Shown in pieces: positions 40,657 to 50,149 of a stretch of 64,000 nt of DNA (its first letter is position 1; each line of letters opens with the position of its first letter). The stretch is from contig CAJFTA010000011.1 in assembly GCA_904419835.1 (NCBI GenBank), forward strand, positions 1 through 64,000. Reading direction: 5' to 3'. The position numbers and the translations under genes are program-made. Source of the DNA: an uncultured Pseudoflavonifractor sp. GTDB lineage: Bacteria; Bacillota; Clostridia; Oscillospirales; Oscillospiraceae. The notes under the pieces were generated by a model that was not told the origin of the DNA, made no database searches, and saw only the letters and a list, made by a program, of their open reading frames with translations.

Positions 40657-41607
40657 TCAGCAGGTTGCGCCGCCGGTGATGTGGAGCTGGGCGTCCAGAA
40701 TGGCCTGCTTGCGGGCGAGGATGCCGTCGGAGAGAAGCTCCTGCTCCACGTGCTCAAAGCCCAGGCGCTCGATGGTGTCGGCAAAGCGCTCGCCGGTCCT
40801 GCCCTCCTCCCGGAAGAGGAGGATGGCCTTCTCGATGATGCTCAGAGCCTCCTCCTTGGTGGAGATCAGCTTGCTGAGGGGGCGTCCGGTGGCGGTGCGC
40901 TTGCCCCAGCGGCCGCCGATGTAGATCTTATAGGCAAAGGTGCCGCCGTCCATGGCGTCAAAGTAGCACTTGTCAATGCAGCGGCCGCAGTTGTTGCACA
41001 GCTCCTTGTCAATGGTCAGCTCGCCGCCGTCCAGCCTGGCCGCGCCCATGGGGCACACCTGGGCCACGCCGCATTTCTTGCAGCCGTTGCACTCCTCGCT
41101 GTCAAAGTTGGGGACCATCTGGCCGATGATGCCCAGGTCGTTCAGGTCGGGCTTGACGCAGTTGTTGGGGCAGCCGCCCACGGCAATTTTAAACTTGTGG
41201 GGCAGGCGGACGTTGCCGTAGCCCTTGTAGAACCGCTGGTGGATCTCCTCGGAGAGGGCGAAGGTGTCGTGGAGCCCGTACTGGCAGGTGGTGCCCTTAC
41301 AGGCCACCACGGGGCGGACCTTGGAGCCGGTGCCGCCGGTCTCCAGCCCGGCCTGGGCGATATAGGCCCGGAAGGGCTCGATGTTGTCATAGTGGATGCC
41401 GGGTACCTCCACGGTCAGGCGGGTGGTGAAGGCCACGGTGCCGTTGCCGAATTTCTCGGCCGCCTCGGCGATGATCTGATTCTGCCTGGCGGTGATCTTC
41501 CCGTTTACCGTGATAATCCGTCCATTAAAGCAGTCGGTCCCCTTGTTGTGGAGAAAGCCGAAGGCTTTCACCCGCTTGATGTCCTCGGGCTTGATGGTGC
41601 AGGCCAT
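40657..41607 (-). CDS. Sulfite/nitrite reductase-like siroheme and 4Fe-4S protein (AsrC-like)
   Basis: 316 residues. An N-terminal ferredoxin-like half domain (FNGRIITVNGKITARQNQIIAEAAEKFG, TTRLTVEVPGI) is followed by siroheme/4Fe-4S ligands CKGTTC and GGCPNNCVKPDLNDLG, then two ferredoxin clusters CNGCKKCGVAQVCPMGA and CNNCGRCIDKCYFDA. Gene order on the minus strand: CoA-disulfide-reductase-like gene, then this one 55 bases later. The pair suggests reduction of sulfite or another sulfur species fed by persulfide chemistry. AsrA and AsrB are absent nearby, so the electron donor is unknown. Confidence 0.85.
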   Translation of the reverse strand: MACTIKPEDIKRVKAFGFLHNKGTDCFNGRIITVNGKITARQNQIIAEAAEKFGNGTVAFTTRLTVEVPGIHYDNIEPFRAYIAQAGLETGGTGSKVRPVVACKGTTCQYGLHDTFALSEEIHQRFYKGYGNVRLPHKFKIAVGGCPNNCVKPDLNDLGIIGQMVPNFDSEECNGCKKCGVAQVCPMGAARLDGGELTIDKELCNNCGRCIDKCYFDAMDGGTFAYKIYIGGRWGKRTATGRPLSKLISTKEEALSIIEKAILLFREEGRTGERFADTIERLGFEHVEQELLSDGILARKQAILDAQLHITGGATC

Positions 41608-41662
41608 AATTACCTCTCCTTATGTCATGTATGATGTTGTGTTTCAGCGCGGAACTTCTCGC

Positions 41663-43291
41663 TTATTTCACCAGCTCGGTGCCGTTGACGGTGGTGCCTC
41701 CCTCCAGCACCACGGTGTTGGGATAGCCCAGGGCCCGCAGCCGGTTCTGGGTCAGGTAGGCGCGGCGGCCCTTGGTGCACACCAGAAGGAGCTTGCTGTC
41801 CTTTTCCACCCCGTCCATCCCTGCGGGCAGGGCGGTAAAGTCCAGGAAGCGGGCGCCCTCAACGGCAGGCGCCTTACCCACGTCCAGCACCTGATACCCC
41901 TCCGCCTTTCCGGCCTGGAAATCGGCGGGGCCCATGCTCACCAGACGGCCGGAGAGCTTGTTGAGCAGGATCTGCACCGCGGCCACAAAGGGGTGGATGG
42001 CGGTGGAGAAGGGGGGCGCATAGGCCATGTCCATGTTGGCCAGGTCGGTCAGGCGGGCCTTCAGGGTGATGGCGGTGACGGCCACGTCCACCATCTTGTC
42101 CACCGCGCCCTCTCCCAGCACCTGGATGCCCAGCAGCCGCTGATCCGCACGGGCGGCGGTCAGCTTGACGATAAATTCGCCGGCGCCGGGGTAGTAGTGG
42201 GCCTTGTCGCCCAGCACGCACACCACGCTCTCGGCGTCAATGCCGGCGGCGGCAGCCTGGGCCGCGCTCATGCCGGTGCGCCCGGCGTTGAGGCCGGGCA
42301 GCTTGCACACGGCGGTGCCCAGCACGCCCTGATACTGGCTCTCGCCCCCCGCCAGGTTCACCGCGGCGCTGCGGCCGGCGATGTTGGCGGTGGAGCCCAT
42401 GGGGGACCAGGCCGGGGCTCCGATGATCAGGTTGTGGACCATGGCGCAGTCGCCCACGGCCCAGACGGCCGGGTCGCTGGTCCGGCCGTGGAAGTCGGTG
42501 AGGAGGGTGCCCTTCACCATGTCCAGGCCGCTGTCCGCCAGCCAGGCGGTGTTGGGCCGGATGCCGGTGGACAGCACCACCAGATCGGCCTTCATCTTCC
42601 GGCTCTCGCACAGGACCTTCTCCACCTTCCCCTCGCCGGTGATGGCGGTGACCCGCTCGTTGGTGAAGACCATAACGCCCTGGTCGGCCAGACGGTCCTC
42701 GGCCCAGGCGGCCATCTCCTGGTCAAAGCCGGGGAGGATCTGGGGCGCCATCTCCAGCACAGTGGTGCGGATGTCCCGGGCGGCCAGGTTCTCCGCGGCC
42801 TCCAGGCCGATGTAGCCGCCGCCCACCACCACGGCCCGGCGGACCTGGCCGCTCTCGGCGGCCAGGCGCAGGGCTGCGGCATCCTCGGGGGTGCGGAGGA
42901 AGAATACGTTCTCCAGATCCACGCCGGGAATGGGCGGCGCCACGGGAGAGGCGCCCACAGCCAGCACCAGCTTGTCATAGCCGTACACGGTCTCGCTGCC
43001 GTCGGAGAGGTTTCTGGCGGTGACGGTCCTGGCGGACCGGTCCAGGGCCACGGCCTCCACGCCGCACTTCACCGCCACGCCGGTGAGCTTCTCGAACTGG
43101 GCGGGCGTATTGACAATCAGCTCCCCACGGTCGGCGATGACGCCGCCCACGTAGTAGGGCAGGCCGCAGCCGGCGTAGGAGATATCCTCACCCCTGTTGA
43201 GAATGGTCACTTCCGCCGAGGGGTCCTCCCGCTTGAGCTTGGCGGCCGTCTTTGTGCCCGCGGCCACGCCGCCGATAACCAAAACCTTCAC
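41663..43291 (-). CDS. CoA-disulfide reductase-like FAD oxidoreductase with C-terminal rhodanese domain
   Basis: 542 residues from a GTG at 43291 (GGATGGAG 6 bases upstream, giving KVLVIGGVAAGTKTAAKL); an ATG at 43303 has its ribosome site too close. FAD-binding N-terminus, redox Cys in SYAGCGLPYYVGG, NAD-binding VVVGGGYIGLEAAENLA, FAD site TSDPAVWAVGDCA and a dimerisation domain to about 450. The rhodanese domain (about 455-542) has the loop VCTKGRRAYLTQNRLRALGY with the persulfide Cys. It fits reduction of CoA disulfide, CoA-persulfide or polysulfide. Confidence 0.9.
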   Translation of the reverse strand: MKVLVIGGVAAGTKTAAKLKREDPSAEVTILNRGEDISYAGCGLPYYVGGVIADRGELIVNTPAQFEKLTGVAVKCGVEAVALDRSARTVTARNLSDGSETVYGYDKLVLAVGASPVAPPIPGVDLENVFFLRTPEDAAALRLAAESGQVRRAVVVGGGYIGLEAAENLAARDIRTTVLEMAPQILPGFDQEMAAWAEDRLADQGVMVFTNERVTAITGEGKVEKVLCESRKMKADLVVLSTGIRPNTAWLADSGLDMVKGTLLTDFHGRTSDPAVWAVGDCAMVHNLIIGAPAWSPMGSTANIAGRSAAVNLAGGESQYQGVLGTAVCKLPGLNAGRTGMSAAQAAAAGIDAESVVCVLGDKAHYYPGAGEFIVKLTAARADQRLLGIQVLGEGAVDKMVDVAVTAITLKARLTDLANMDMAYAPPFSTAIHPFVAAVQILLNKLSGRLVSMGPADFQAGKAEGYQVLDVGKAPAVEGARFLDFTALPAGMDGVEKDSKLLLVCTKGRRAYLTQNRLRALGYPNTVVLEGGTTVNGTELVK

Positions 43292-43343
43292 TGGAATCTC
43301 CATCCTTTCCGGCGGGCGCCCCGCCTTTGGCAGTATTGTTTTC

Positions 43344-43382
43344 ATTTTATCACTTGTTCTGCCATTGGTAAAATAGTAAAAT
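43344..43382. promoter_or_regulatory. Overlapping divergent promoters, redox operon and LysR gene
   Basis: Plus strand: TTGTTC (43354-43359), 17-base spacer, TAAAAT (43377-43382) for the LysR gene. Minus strand: TTTACC (43372-43367), 17-base spacer, TAAAAT (43349-43344) for the reductase operon. Polymerases would compete, and a LysR dimer bound here could control both. Confidence 0.65.
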
Positions 43383-43432
43383 CGGATAGAGGCAATCAGA
43401 AAAGCCGATACCGGCAAGAGGAGGGGTATCCG

Positions 43433-44365
43433 TTGATCACCATCCGCCACCTGAAAATTTTTCTCACCGTGGCTGAGACCCGAAACATGAGCGAGGCGGC
43501 CGCCCGGCTCTATGTGTCCCAGCCCACGGTCTCCCAGACCATCGGCGAGCTGGAGAAGATGTACAAAGCCCGGCTCTTTGAGCGCTACCCCAAGGAGCTC
43601 TTTCTCACCGAGGCGGGCCGCACCCTCCGCGCCCAGGCCCTGCTGGCGGTGGAGGCCTTTGACCGGCTGGACGAGGTCATGAAAGGCGAAGGGGAGCGGC
43701 CCTCCCTGCGGATTGGGGCCACCCTCACCGTGGGCAGCACGGTGCTGTGCTCCATTCTGGACGAGCTGCGGTCGGTCCGGCCCAACGTGGATCTGTCGGT
43801 CCGGGTGGACAACACCCGCACCATTGAAACCCTGCTCCTCCAGAACGAGCTGGACGCGGCCATTGTGGAGGGCATTATCCGCAGGGAGGAAATCCTCTCC
43901 TCCCCCATCATCAGCGACTGCCTCATCCTGGTCTGCGCCCCAGACCACCCCTTTGCCGCACGGAAATCGGTGGAGGCGGAGGAGCTGGCCGGGCAGCCCT
44001 TTATCCTCCGGGAGCAGGGCAGCGGCACCCGGGCCCTCTTTGAGTCCTTCATGGCCCGCCGCCGCCTGCCTCTGAGCGCCAAGTGGGAGTGCAGCAGCGC
44101 CACCGCCATCAAGCAGGCCGTCATGCGGGGCTATGGGCTGAGCGTCCTCTCCGCCCGGCTGGTCAGCGGAGAGCTCTCCCGGGGTGAGCTCTGTCGGGTC
44201 AATGTGGAGGGCTGCGTCTGGCAGCGCTCCTTCCTGCTGTGCTGCCACCGCAATAAGGTTATCAGCGATACCCTCCGCCGCTTCCTGGACATCGCCGCCT
44301 CCTTCTCCTCCTACGGCGCCCCCTGCCCCATGGAGGAGCAGGGGCTGATCCATGATCATATTTGA
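43433..44365 (+). CDS. LysR-family transcriptional regulator
   Basis: 310 residues from a TTG at 43433, with GAGGGG 7 bases upstream. HTH at 1-60 (ITIRHLKIFLTVAETRNMSEAAARLYVSQPTVSQTIGELEKMYKARLFER) and the two-lobed effector domain from about 90 (RIGATLTVGSTVLCSILDEL, AIVEGII, PFILREQGSGTRALFESF). It is divergent from the redox operon and shares its promoter region, the usual place for a LysR activator of that operon. Sequence near the effector site resembles CysB/CysL types loosely; a sulfur effector is inference. Confidence 0.9.
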   Translation: MITIRHLKIFLTVAETRNMSEAAARLYVSQPTVSQTIGELEKMYKARLFERYPKELFLTEAGRTLRAQALLAVEAFDRLDEVMKGEGERPSLRIGATLTVGSTVLCSILDELRSVRPNVDLSVRVDNTRTIETLLLQNELDAAIVEGIIRREEILSSPIISDCLILVCAPDHPFAARKSVEAEELAGQPFILREQGSGTRALFESFMARRRLPLSAKWECSSATAIKQAVMRGYGLSVLSARLVSGELSRGELCRVNVEGCVWQRSFLLCCHRNKVISDTLRRFLDIAASFSSYGAPCPMEEQGLIHDHI

Positions 44366-44427
44366 CAATTTTTCTGCTTTATAACATTTTGTTCATGTAT
44401 TTTATGCGCATTTTATACATTTTTGAT

Positions 44428-44456
44428 TTGACAATTTTCTGACAATGCGATAAAAT
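44428..44456 (+). promoter_or_regulatory. Promoter for the lipoprotein at 44513
   Basis: TTGACA (44428-44433), 17-base spacer, TAAAAT (44451-44456), in a strongly AT-rich block. Confidence 0.8.
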
Positions 44457-44512
44457 ACAATTGTTTCCCAATCAGACAGTTCTATCCGTTATTTGAAGGA
44501 AGGAGTCCCACC

Positions 44513-45040
44513 ATGAAAAAGAACGCGCTTGTCCTTGCCGCCCTGGCCGGCGTCATGGCCCTCAGCCTCACCGCCTGCAGCCAGCCCGCCGGCGGCGACA
44601 CCTCCGGCGGCACCCCCAGCACCGACGCCGTCACCACCGCCTCCGTTACCACCGGCCTGTACGGCAATATGAGCCAGCAGGAGCTGCTGGACGCCATCGC
44701 CGCTTACAGCGGTGTGTCCGTGGTGTCTACCGTCAATGCCGACGGCACCCCCAACATCGCCATCTTCACCCCCGGCGCAGCCGGCGATGACAGCCATATC
44801 GTGTTCGGTCTTGCCGACAACGCCACCAAGGCCAACCTGCTCCGTGACAAGGTGGCCAAGATGGTGTTTGATATTCCCAACACCGCCGCCGAGACCAAGG
44901 AGGAGCGCCATCAGGGCGCCGTGGTCAAGCTGGAGCTGGAGGAGGACCAGGATGTCCTGGCCGATCTGATGGCCAGCAACGACCGCATCACTGAGAATTC
45001 CCTGGTCTGCCGCATTGTAGAAGTGCTGCCTGTGGGCTGA
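44513..45040 (+). CDS. Lipoprotein with pyridoxamine-phosphate-oxidase-like (FMN split-barrel) domain
   Basis: 175 residues. Lipoprotein signal [22 protein letters not shown], lipidated Cys 22, then a Gly/Ser/Thr linker. Residues about 52-175 follow the split-barrel pattern ([63 protein letters not shown]). Such domains bind flavin or heme; export as a lipoprotein is less usual. It lies just after the LysR gene and could belong to its regulon. Single-gene unit with its own promoter and terminator. Confidence 0.8.
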   Translation: MKKNALVLAALAGVMALSLTACSQPAGGDTSGGTPSTDAVTTASVTTGLYGNMSQQELLDAIAAYSGVSVVSTVNADGTPNIAIFTPGAAGDDSHIVFGLADNATKANLLRDKVAKMVFDIPNTAAETKEERHQGAVVKLELEEDQDVLADLMASNDRITENSLVCRIVEVLPVG

Positions 45041-45066
45041 GTCCCAGCCTGCCAAACAGACGTTCC

Positions 45067-45109
45067 GCCGCCCCTGTCCGAGGCTTCTCGGCTCAGGGGC
45101 GGCTTTTTT
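45067..45109 (+). terminator. Terminator after the lipoprotein gene
   Basis: 10-bp stem GCCGCCCCTG / CAGGGGCGGC, then TTTTTT; an inner CCGAG/CTCGG pair extends it. Confidence 0.88.
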
Positions 45110-45155
45110 CTCCCGCGCCCCTCCCCTGTCATATACTGGGGCGGAGGTTTTTGCT

Positions 45156-45920
45156 ATGAATTACTTTTTCGGCAACCCAAATCTCAGCCGTCCGTTCTGC
45201 CCCTGGTCCACTGTCACGGTATGCCCCATTCCCGGACCGACCGGCCCAACCGGACCTGCGGGGGCCGACGGCCAAACCGGTCAGACCGGACCCACAGGGG
45301 CGGCCGGCCCAACTGGACCTGCCGGACTAATAGGGCCGACAGGACCAGCCGGGACCACGGGACCAGCAGGATCCACAGGACCAGCCGGACCCACAGGACC
45401 AGCCGGACCCACAGGACCAGCCGGATCCACGGGACCAACCGGATCCACGGGACCAACCGGGCCCACAGGCCCTGCCGGCGCCACTGGTCCCGTCCAGCCC
45501 GCCGTATACGGAAATTTCTCCAGCAGCGCAGCCCAGACCTTCTCCACCCCCCTCTATGGTTCTATTACCTTCGACCAATTTAATGGAAAAGGCATTACCC
45601 AGAGCGCCAGCGGCCAGTACGCCGTTATCCAGACGGCCGGGCTCTATCTCATTAGCTTCGGCGCACTAACCAATACTGATCTGCCCCACTATATCACCAT
45701 CGGCGTCACCCCCGGCGGCTATCTCCCCTGGGCCCGCACGCCTCTTTCCAACGGCGTGCTGGTGAGCCGTACCATTGCTGTGCCTCTGCTGCCCGGCTTT
45801 CTCGTTGGCATCCATGTGGACTCCGCCGACAACAATACCACAGTCTCCCTCCCTGCCACACCCGCTTACTCCAACGCCTTCCTTACTCTGACGCTGGCAG
45901 GCCCTTATCCAATTCCCTGA
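45156..45920 (+). CDS. Collagen-like surface protein (BclA type)
   Basis: 254 residues. A short N-terminus ([26 protein letters not shown]) lacks a signal peptide, then about 30 Gly-X-Y triplets (27-116), mostly GPT and GPA, then a globular C-terminal domain (about 118-254; [43 protein letters not shown]) of the trimerising C1q/TNF-like kind seen in BclA. By analogy, an exosporium or spore-surface filament. The DNA of 45237-45485 is repetitive, with units of 9 and 18 bases, so copy number may vary between strains. Confidence 0.88.
   Translation: MNYFFGNPNLSRPFCPWSTVTVCPIPGPTGPTGPAGADGQTGQTGPTGAAGPTGPAGLIGPTGPAGTTGPAGSTGPAGPTGPAGPTGPAGSTGPTGSTGPTGPTGPAGATGPVQPAVYGNFSSSAAQTFSTPLYGSITFDQFNGKGITQSASGQYAVIQTAGLYLISFGALTNTDLPHYITIGVTPGGYLPWARTPLSNGVLVSRTIAVPLLPGFLVGIHVDSADNNTTVSLPATPAYSNAFLTLTLAGPYPIP
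45357..45474 (+). repeat. Tandem 9/18-base units in the collagen-like gene
   Basis: Units such as GGACCAGCCGGACCCACA recur in frame and encode Gly-Pro-Ala-Gly-Pro-Thr. Exact repeats favour slippage. Confidence 0.8.
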
Positions 45921-45949
45921 TTTTTACAGATAGCAGCTCTATTTTTCAA

Positions 45950-45978
45950 TTGTAAATTCCCTCCATACCTGCTACAAT
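45950..45978 (+). promoter_or_regulatory. Promoter for the HTH gene at 46020
   Basis: TTGTAA (45950-45955), 17-base spacer, TACAAT (45973-45978). Confidence 0.75.
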
Positions 45979-46019
45979 AACAGAAGAGTAAATTTCAGTT
46001 ACGCAGGGAGGGAACATCT

Positions 46020-46616
46020 ATGACCCTTGGTCAGAAGATCCGCGAGGCACGTCAGAGCAAGGGGATGACCCAAAAGGAGCTGGTGGGGGACTATATTACC
46101 CGCAATATGCTCTCCAAAATTGAAAATGACAGCGCCATCCCTTCCGTCCGCACCCTGGAGTACCTGGCCGGGGCGCTGGGTTTTCCCACCGGATACTTTC
46201 TCTCCGGTGCGCCGGTATCCGACGGCACCGCCCCCGACGGGCTGGACGAGGCCCGGGCCGCCTACCGGGAGCACCGCTGGGCCGACTGTCTCGCCGCTCT
46301 GGATACCGACAACAAGGCGGGCACCACCGACGAGGGGTATCTGCTCCACGCCCTCGCCGGCGCAGCCGCTGCCCGCGAGGCGCTGGACGCCGGCAGCCTG
46401 GTGGAGGCCAGAGAACTGGCTGAGAACGCCCAATACTACAATCAGGAGGGCATGTACGGCAGCGCCTGGCTCTCCGCCGAACTGTCCCTGATTCTGGGGA
46501 CCTGCCTCACCCGTCTGGGCGAGGAGGGCTACGCCCAGCAGCGGGCCGCCTTCCTCCGCGCCTTTGAGGACATCGAGCGGGATCACCAGGCTGCCTCCGG
46601 CAGGCAGACGGATTGA
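46020..46616 (+). CDS. XRE-family HTH regulator with helical repeat C-terminus
   Basis: 198 residues. HTH_3 at 3-62 (LGQKIREARQSKGMTQKELVGDYITRNMLSKIENDSAIPSVRTLEYLAGALG). The rest (about 75-190) is alanine-rich paired helices like tetratricopeptide repeats (ARAAYREHRWADCLAAL, LVEARELAENAQYYNQEG). This layout resembles the peptide-sensing RRNPP/Rgg-like regulators, but too loosely to claim. It is next to the glycogen cluster on the same strand, with its own promoter and terminator, so a link is not shown. Confidence 0.8.
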   Translation: MTLGQKIREARQSKGMTQKELVGDYITRNMLSKIENDSAIPSVRTLEYLAGALGFPTGYFLSGAPVSDGTAPDGLDEARAAYREHRWADCLAALDTDNKAGTTDEGYLLHALAGAAAAREALDAGSLVEARELAENAQYYNQEGMYGSAWLSAELSLILGTCLTRLGEEGYAQQRAAFLRAFEDIERDHQAASGRQTD

Positions 46617-46639
46617 TCCGGATCCGTCTGCCTTTTTTT
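46603..46639 (+). terminator. Terminator overlapping the end of the HTH gene
   Basis: Stem GGCAGACGGAT / ATCCGTCTGCC then TTTTTTT. The left arm is the last four codons and the stop lies in the loop. Confidence 0.88.
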
Positions 46640-46701
46640 GCAGTGTTTTCCCCTGTTTGAGTCCATACTTCAGACCTTTTAACTTTTTACTGGTTCTGCA
46701 C

Positions 46702-46730
46702 TTGACTGGCAACTTGTATTGTTGTATAAT
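46702..46730 (+). promoter_or_regulatory. Promoter for the glycogen operon (glgB)
   Basis: TTGACT (46702-46707), 17-base spacer, TATAAT (46725-46730). It gives a leader of about 105 bases. Confidence 0.82.
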
Positions 46731-46841
46731 TTATACAAATTAATTCCGTTGAAAACAGTCATTTGTGTCAATTCGACATTCAAAATCGCTCATAAACGCT
46801 TTATTTTGCAAGTTTTTTCCAATTTTCTGGAGGTGTTCCCT

Positions 46842-48842
46842 ATGACCCGCACGGATCAAGCAAGCCCCACCCCCCAGCAGCCTGACACACCGCTTTTCCA
46901 TTTTTTGCATGGGGATAACTGCCACGCACAGGACTATTTGGGCGCTCACCCCGCCAATCAGGACGGGCAGGACGGATATGTCTTCCGCGTCTGGGCGCCC
47001 CATGCCAGGGGCGTATCCGTGATGGGCGACTTCAACGGCTGGAGTGAGGAGTCCCACCCCATGAACCGCCTGGAGGGCGGCGTGTGGGAGCTGTTCATCC
47101 CGGGCATGAAGCAGTACGACACCTATAAATACGCCGTCCACGCCCGGGACGGCCGGGTTCTGGCCAAGTCCGACCCCTACGCCTTCCACGCCGAGACCCG
47201 CCCCGGCAACGCCTCCAAGCTCTACGACCTGTCCGGCTACCAGTGGGGCGACCAGAAATGGCTGGAGTACCGGAAGGCCCATCCGATTTACCACAATCCG
47301 CTGAATATTTACGAGATGCACCTGGGCTCCTGGCGTAGGACCGGCGAGGGCGAGTTCCTCAGCTACCGGGATATGGCGGGCTGGCTGGTGCCCTATGTAA
47401 AAGAGATGGGCTTCACCCATGTGGAGCTGATGCCCGTTACCGAGCACCCCCTGGACGCCTCCTGGGGCTACCAGTGCACCGGCTACTTTGCCGCCACCAG
47501 CCGCTTCGGCGTTCCCCACGACCTGATGTACCTCATCGACCAGCTCCACCAGGCCGGCGTGGGCGTGATTCTGGACTGGGTACCCGCCCATTTCCCAAAG
47601 GACGCCTTCGGCCTGTACGAGTTTGACGGCGAGCCCTGCTACGAATACGCAGACCCCCGGAAGGGCGAGCATGCCGACTGGGGCACCCGTGTGTTTGACT
47701 ACGACCGGAAGGAGGTCCGCTCCTTCCTGTTCTCCTCCGCCCTCTTCTGGCTGGAGCAGTACCACATCGACGGCCTGCGGGTGGACGCCGTGGCCTCCAT
47801 GCTCTACCTGGATTACAGCCGTCAGAGCGGCGAGTGGGTGCCCAACAAGTACGGCGGCCATGAGAATCTGGAGGCCATCGACTTCCTGCGCACCCTCAAC
47901 ACCCATATCTTTGTCCCCCACCCCGATGTGCTGATGATTGCCGAGGAGTCCACCGCCTGGCCCCTGGTATCCCACCCGGTGGAGGAGGGCGGCCTGGGCT
48001 TCAATCTGAAGTGGAACATGGGCTGGATGAACGACATCACCCACTACATGAAGCTGGACCCCTACTTCCGGCAGTTCAACCACAAGGACATCACCTTCTC
48101 TCTGATGTACGCCTTCTCGGAGAACTTCATCCTCCCCCTGTCCCACGACGAGGTGGTCCACATGAAGGGCTCCTTCCTCAACAAGATCCCCGGCCCCTAC
48201 GAGGAGAAATTCGCCGGCGTCCGGGCCTTCTATACCTACATGCTGGCCCACCCGGGCAAGAAGCTGCTGATGATGGGCAGCGAATTCGGCCAGTGGAACG
48301 AGTGGCACTATGAGTACTCCCTGGACTGGCACCTGCTGGAGAACAAGGAGAACCAGGACATCAAGGCCTTCTTCCAGGCGGCCAACGCCTTCTATCTGGA
48401 GAACAAGCCCCTGTGGGATCTGGACTTCTCCTGGGAGGGCTTCCAGTGGATCTGCGCCGACGACAACCAAAACAACTGCGCCTCCTTCCTGCGGAAGGAT
48501 CGCAAGGGGGATTTCGTGCTGGCCGTGTGCAATTTCTCGCCGGTTCACCGGCCGGGATACCGGCTGGGCGTCCCCTACCGGGGCACCTATCAGTGCGTGT
48601 TCAACTCCGACGACGAGCGCTTCGGCGGATCCGGCCTGGGCGACAAGGAGCCGCTGAGCTCCGAGGATATCCCCATGCACGGCCAGGAGCAGTCTCTGGT
48701 GATTGATATTCCCCCCATGAGCGGCGTGATTTACCGGTGCACCCGGAAGAAGCCGGCCCTCAGGAAAAAGGCCGCCAAGGCGGGGGGCGCCGTCAAGCTG
48801 ACCCCCGTGGGCAAGAAGCGTTCCACGGCCAAAAAATCCTGA
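46842..48842 (+). CDS. glgB: 1,4-alpha-glucan branching enzyme
   Basis: 666 residues from the ATG at 46842 (TGGAGGTG upstream). N-terminal CBM48 domain (about 40-130; FRVWAPHARGVSVMGDFNGWSEESHPM), then a GH13 barrel with nucleophile Asp in DGLRVDAVASMLYLDYS, acid Glu in VLMIAEESTAWP and LSHDEVVHMKG. A basic tail (RKKAAKAGGAVKLTPVGKKRSTAKKS) is unusual and may bind the polymer. It makes the alpha-1,6 branches of glycogen. First of five glg genes. Confidence 0.95.
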   Translation: MTRTDQASPTPQQPDTPLFHFLHGDNCHAQDYLGAHPANQDGQDGYVFRVWAPHARGVSVMGDFNGWSEESHPMNRLEGGVWELFIPGMKQYDTYKYAVHARDGRVLAKSDPYAFHAETRPGNASKLYDLSGYQWGDQKWLEYRKAHPIYHNPLNIYEMHLGSWRRTGEGEFLSYRDMAGWLVPYVKEMGFTHVELMPVTEHPLDASWGYQCTGYFAATSRFGVPHDLMYLIDQLHQAGVGVILDWVPAHFPKDAFGLYEFDGEPCYEYADPRKGEHADWGTRVFDYDRKEVRSFLFSSALFWLEQYHIDGLRVDAVASMLYLDYSRQSGEWVPNKYGGHENLEAIDFLRTLNTHIFVPHPDVLMIAEESTAWPLVSHPVEEGGLGFNLKWNMGWMNDITHYMKLDPYFRQFNHKDITFSLMYAFSENFILPLSHDEVVHMKGSFLNKIPGPYEEKFAGVRAFYTYMLAHPGKKLLMMGSEFGQWNEWHYEYSLDWHLLENKENQDIKAFFQAANAFYLENKPLWDLDFSWEGFQWICADDNQNNCASFLRKDRKGDFVLAVCNFSPVHRPGYRLGVPYRGTYQCVFNSDDERFGGSGLGDKEPLSSEDIPMHGQEQSLVIDIPPMSGVIYRCTRKKPALRKKAAKAGGAVKLTPVGKKRSTAKKS

Positions 48843-48934
48843 TTTTTCTTCGGAGCGGCTCTTTCAGGCACTCCGCCCCGATGGAAAGGTAAATACCCAG
48901 GCGAATTACCACCAAATAAGCAGAGGTGTTAGGA

Positions 48935-50149
48935 ATGAAAAAGGAATGTGTCGCCATGCTGCTGGCTGGCGGACAGGGCAGCCGTCTCTACGCCCTGACC
49001 AGCCATGTGGCAAAACCCGCCGTCCCCTTTGGGGGGAAGTACCGCATCATCGATTTCCCACTCTCCAACTGCATCAACTCCGGCATTGACACCGTGGGCG
49101 TCCTGACCCAGTATCAGCCCCTGGAGCTCAACGCCTACCTGGGCAACGGCCAGCCCTGGGATCTGGACCGGTCCGACGGCGGCGTGCATGTGCTGCCGCC
49201 CTACGTCCAGAAGGGCGACTCCGGCACCTGGTACAAGGGCACCGCCAACGCCATCTACCAGAACATCGGCTTCCTGCAGCTGTATGATCCCGACTATGTG
49301 CTGATCCTCTCGGGCGACCACATCTACAAGATGGACTACGGCGCCATGCTGGCCTACCATAAGGAGAAGGGCGCTGCCTGCACCATCTCCGTGCTGGAGG
49401 TCCCCATGGAGGAGGCCAGCCGCTTCGGCATCATGAACGTGGATGAGGAGGACAACATCTACGAGTTCCAGGAGAAGCCCAAGGAGCCCAAGAGCAACCT
49501 GGCCTCCATGGGCATCTACATCTTCACCTGGTCCAAGCTGCGGGACTATCTCATCGCTGACGAGGCCAACCCCAATTCCTCCAATGACTTCGGTCACGAC
49601 ATCATCCCCGCCATGCTGGGCGCCGGCGAGAAGATGTCCGCCTACCGCTTCAAGGGTTACTGGAAGGACGTGGGCACCATCAGCTCCCTGTGGGACGCCA
49701 ATATGGACATGCTGTCCATCGGCACCGGTATCGACCCCTACGACCCCAGCTGGCCCATCTACGCCCGCTCGCCAACCAAGCCCCCTCATTTCACCGGCCC
49801 CGACGCCAAGCTCACCCACTCCATGGTCACCGGCGGCTGCGAGGTGTACGGCACCGTTGAAAATTCCGTGCTGTTCCACTCCGTCATTGTGGAGCCCGGC
49901 GCCACCGTGCGCTACTCCATCCTGATGCCCGGCACCGTGGTCAAGGCCGGCGCCACCGTGGACTACACCATTGTGGCGGAGAACGCGGTCATCGGCCGCG
50001 GCGCCTCCGTGGGCGCGCCGCCTCCGCCCAGCGGTACAGGAGACTGGGGCATCACTGTGGTTGCCCAGGACATTGAGGTGGGCGACGGCGCCCACGTACC
50101 CGCCAACGCTATGATTACCCGGAATGTGAAAGGGGGTGCTGCGGAATGA
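48935..50149 (+). CDS. glgC: Glucose-1-phosphate adenylyltransferase, catalytic subunit
   Basis: 404 residues from the ATG at 48935 (AGAGGTG upstream). Nucleotide-binding [61 protein letters not shown] and [10 protein letters not shown], then a left-handed beta-helix end with hexapeptide repeats ([33 protein letters not shown]). It makes ADP-glucose. It overlaps glgD by four bases (ATGA). Confidence 0.96.
   Translation: MKKECVAMLLAGGQGSRLYALTSHVAKPAVPFGGKYRIIDFPLSNCINSGIDTVGVLTQYQPLELNAYLGNGQPWDLDRSDGGVHVLPPYVQKGDSGTWYKGTANAIYQNIGFLQLYDPDYVLILSGDHIYKMDYGAMLAYHKEKGAACTISVLEVPMEEASRFGIMNVDEEDNIYEFQEKPKEPKSNLASMGIYIFTWSKLRDYLIADEANPNSSNDFGHDIIPAMLGAGEKMSAYRFKGYWKDVGTISSLWDANMDMLSIGTGIDPYDPSWPIYARSPTKPPHFTGPDAKLTHSMVTGGCEVYGTVENSVLFHSVIVEPGATVRYSILMPGTVVKAGATVDYTIVAENAVIGRGASVGAPPPPSGTGDWGITVVAQDIEVGDGAHVPANAMITRNVKGGAAE

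Noticed and set aside
45237..45485. Direct repeats that could look like a non-coding array
   Set aside because: They are in frame and encode Gly-X-Y collagen triplets.
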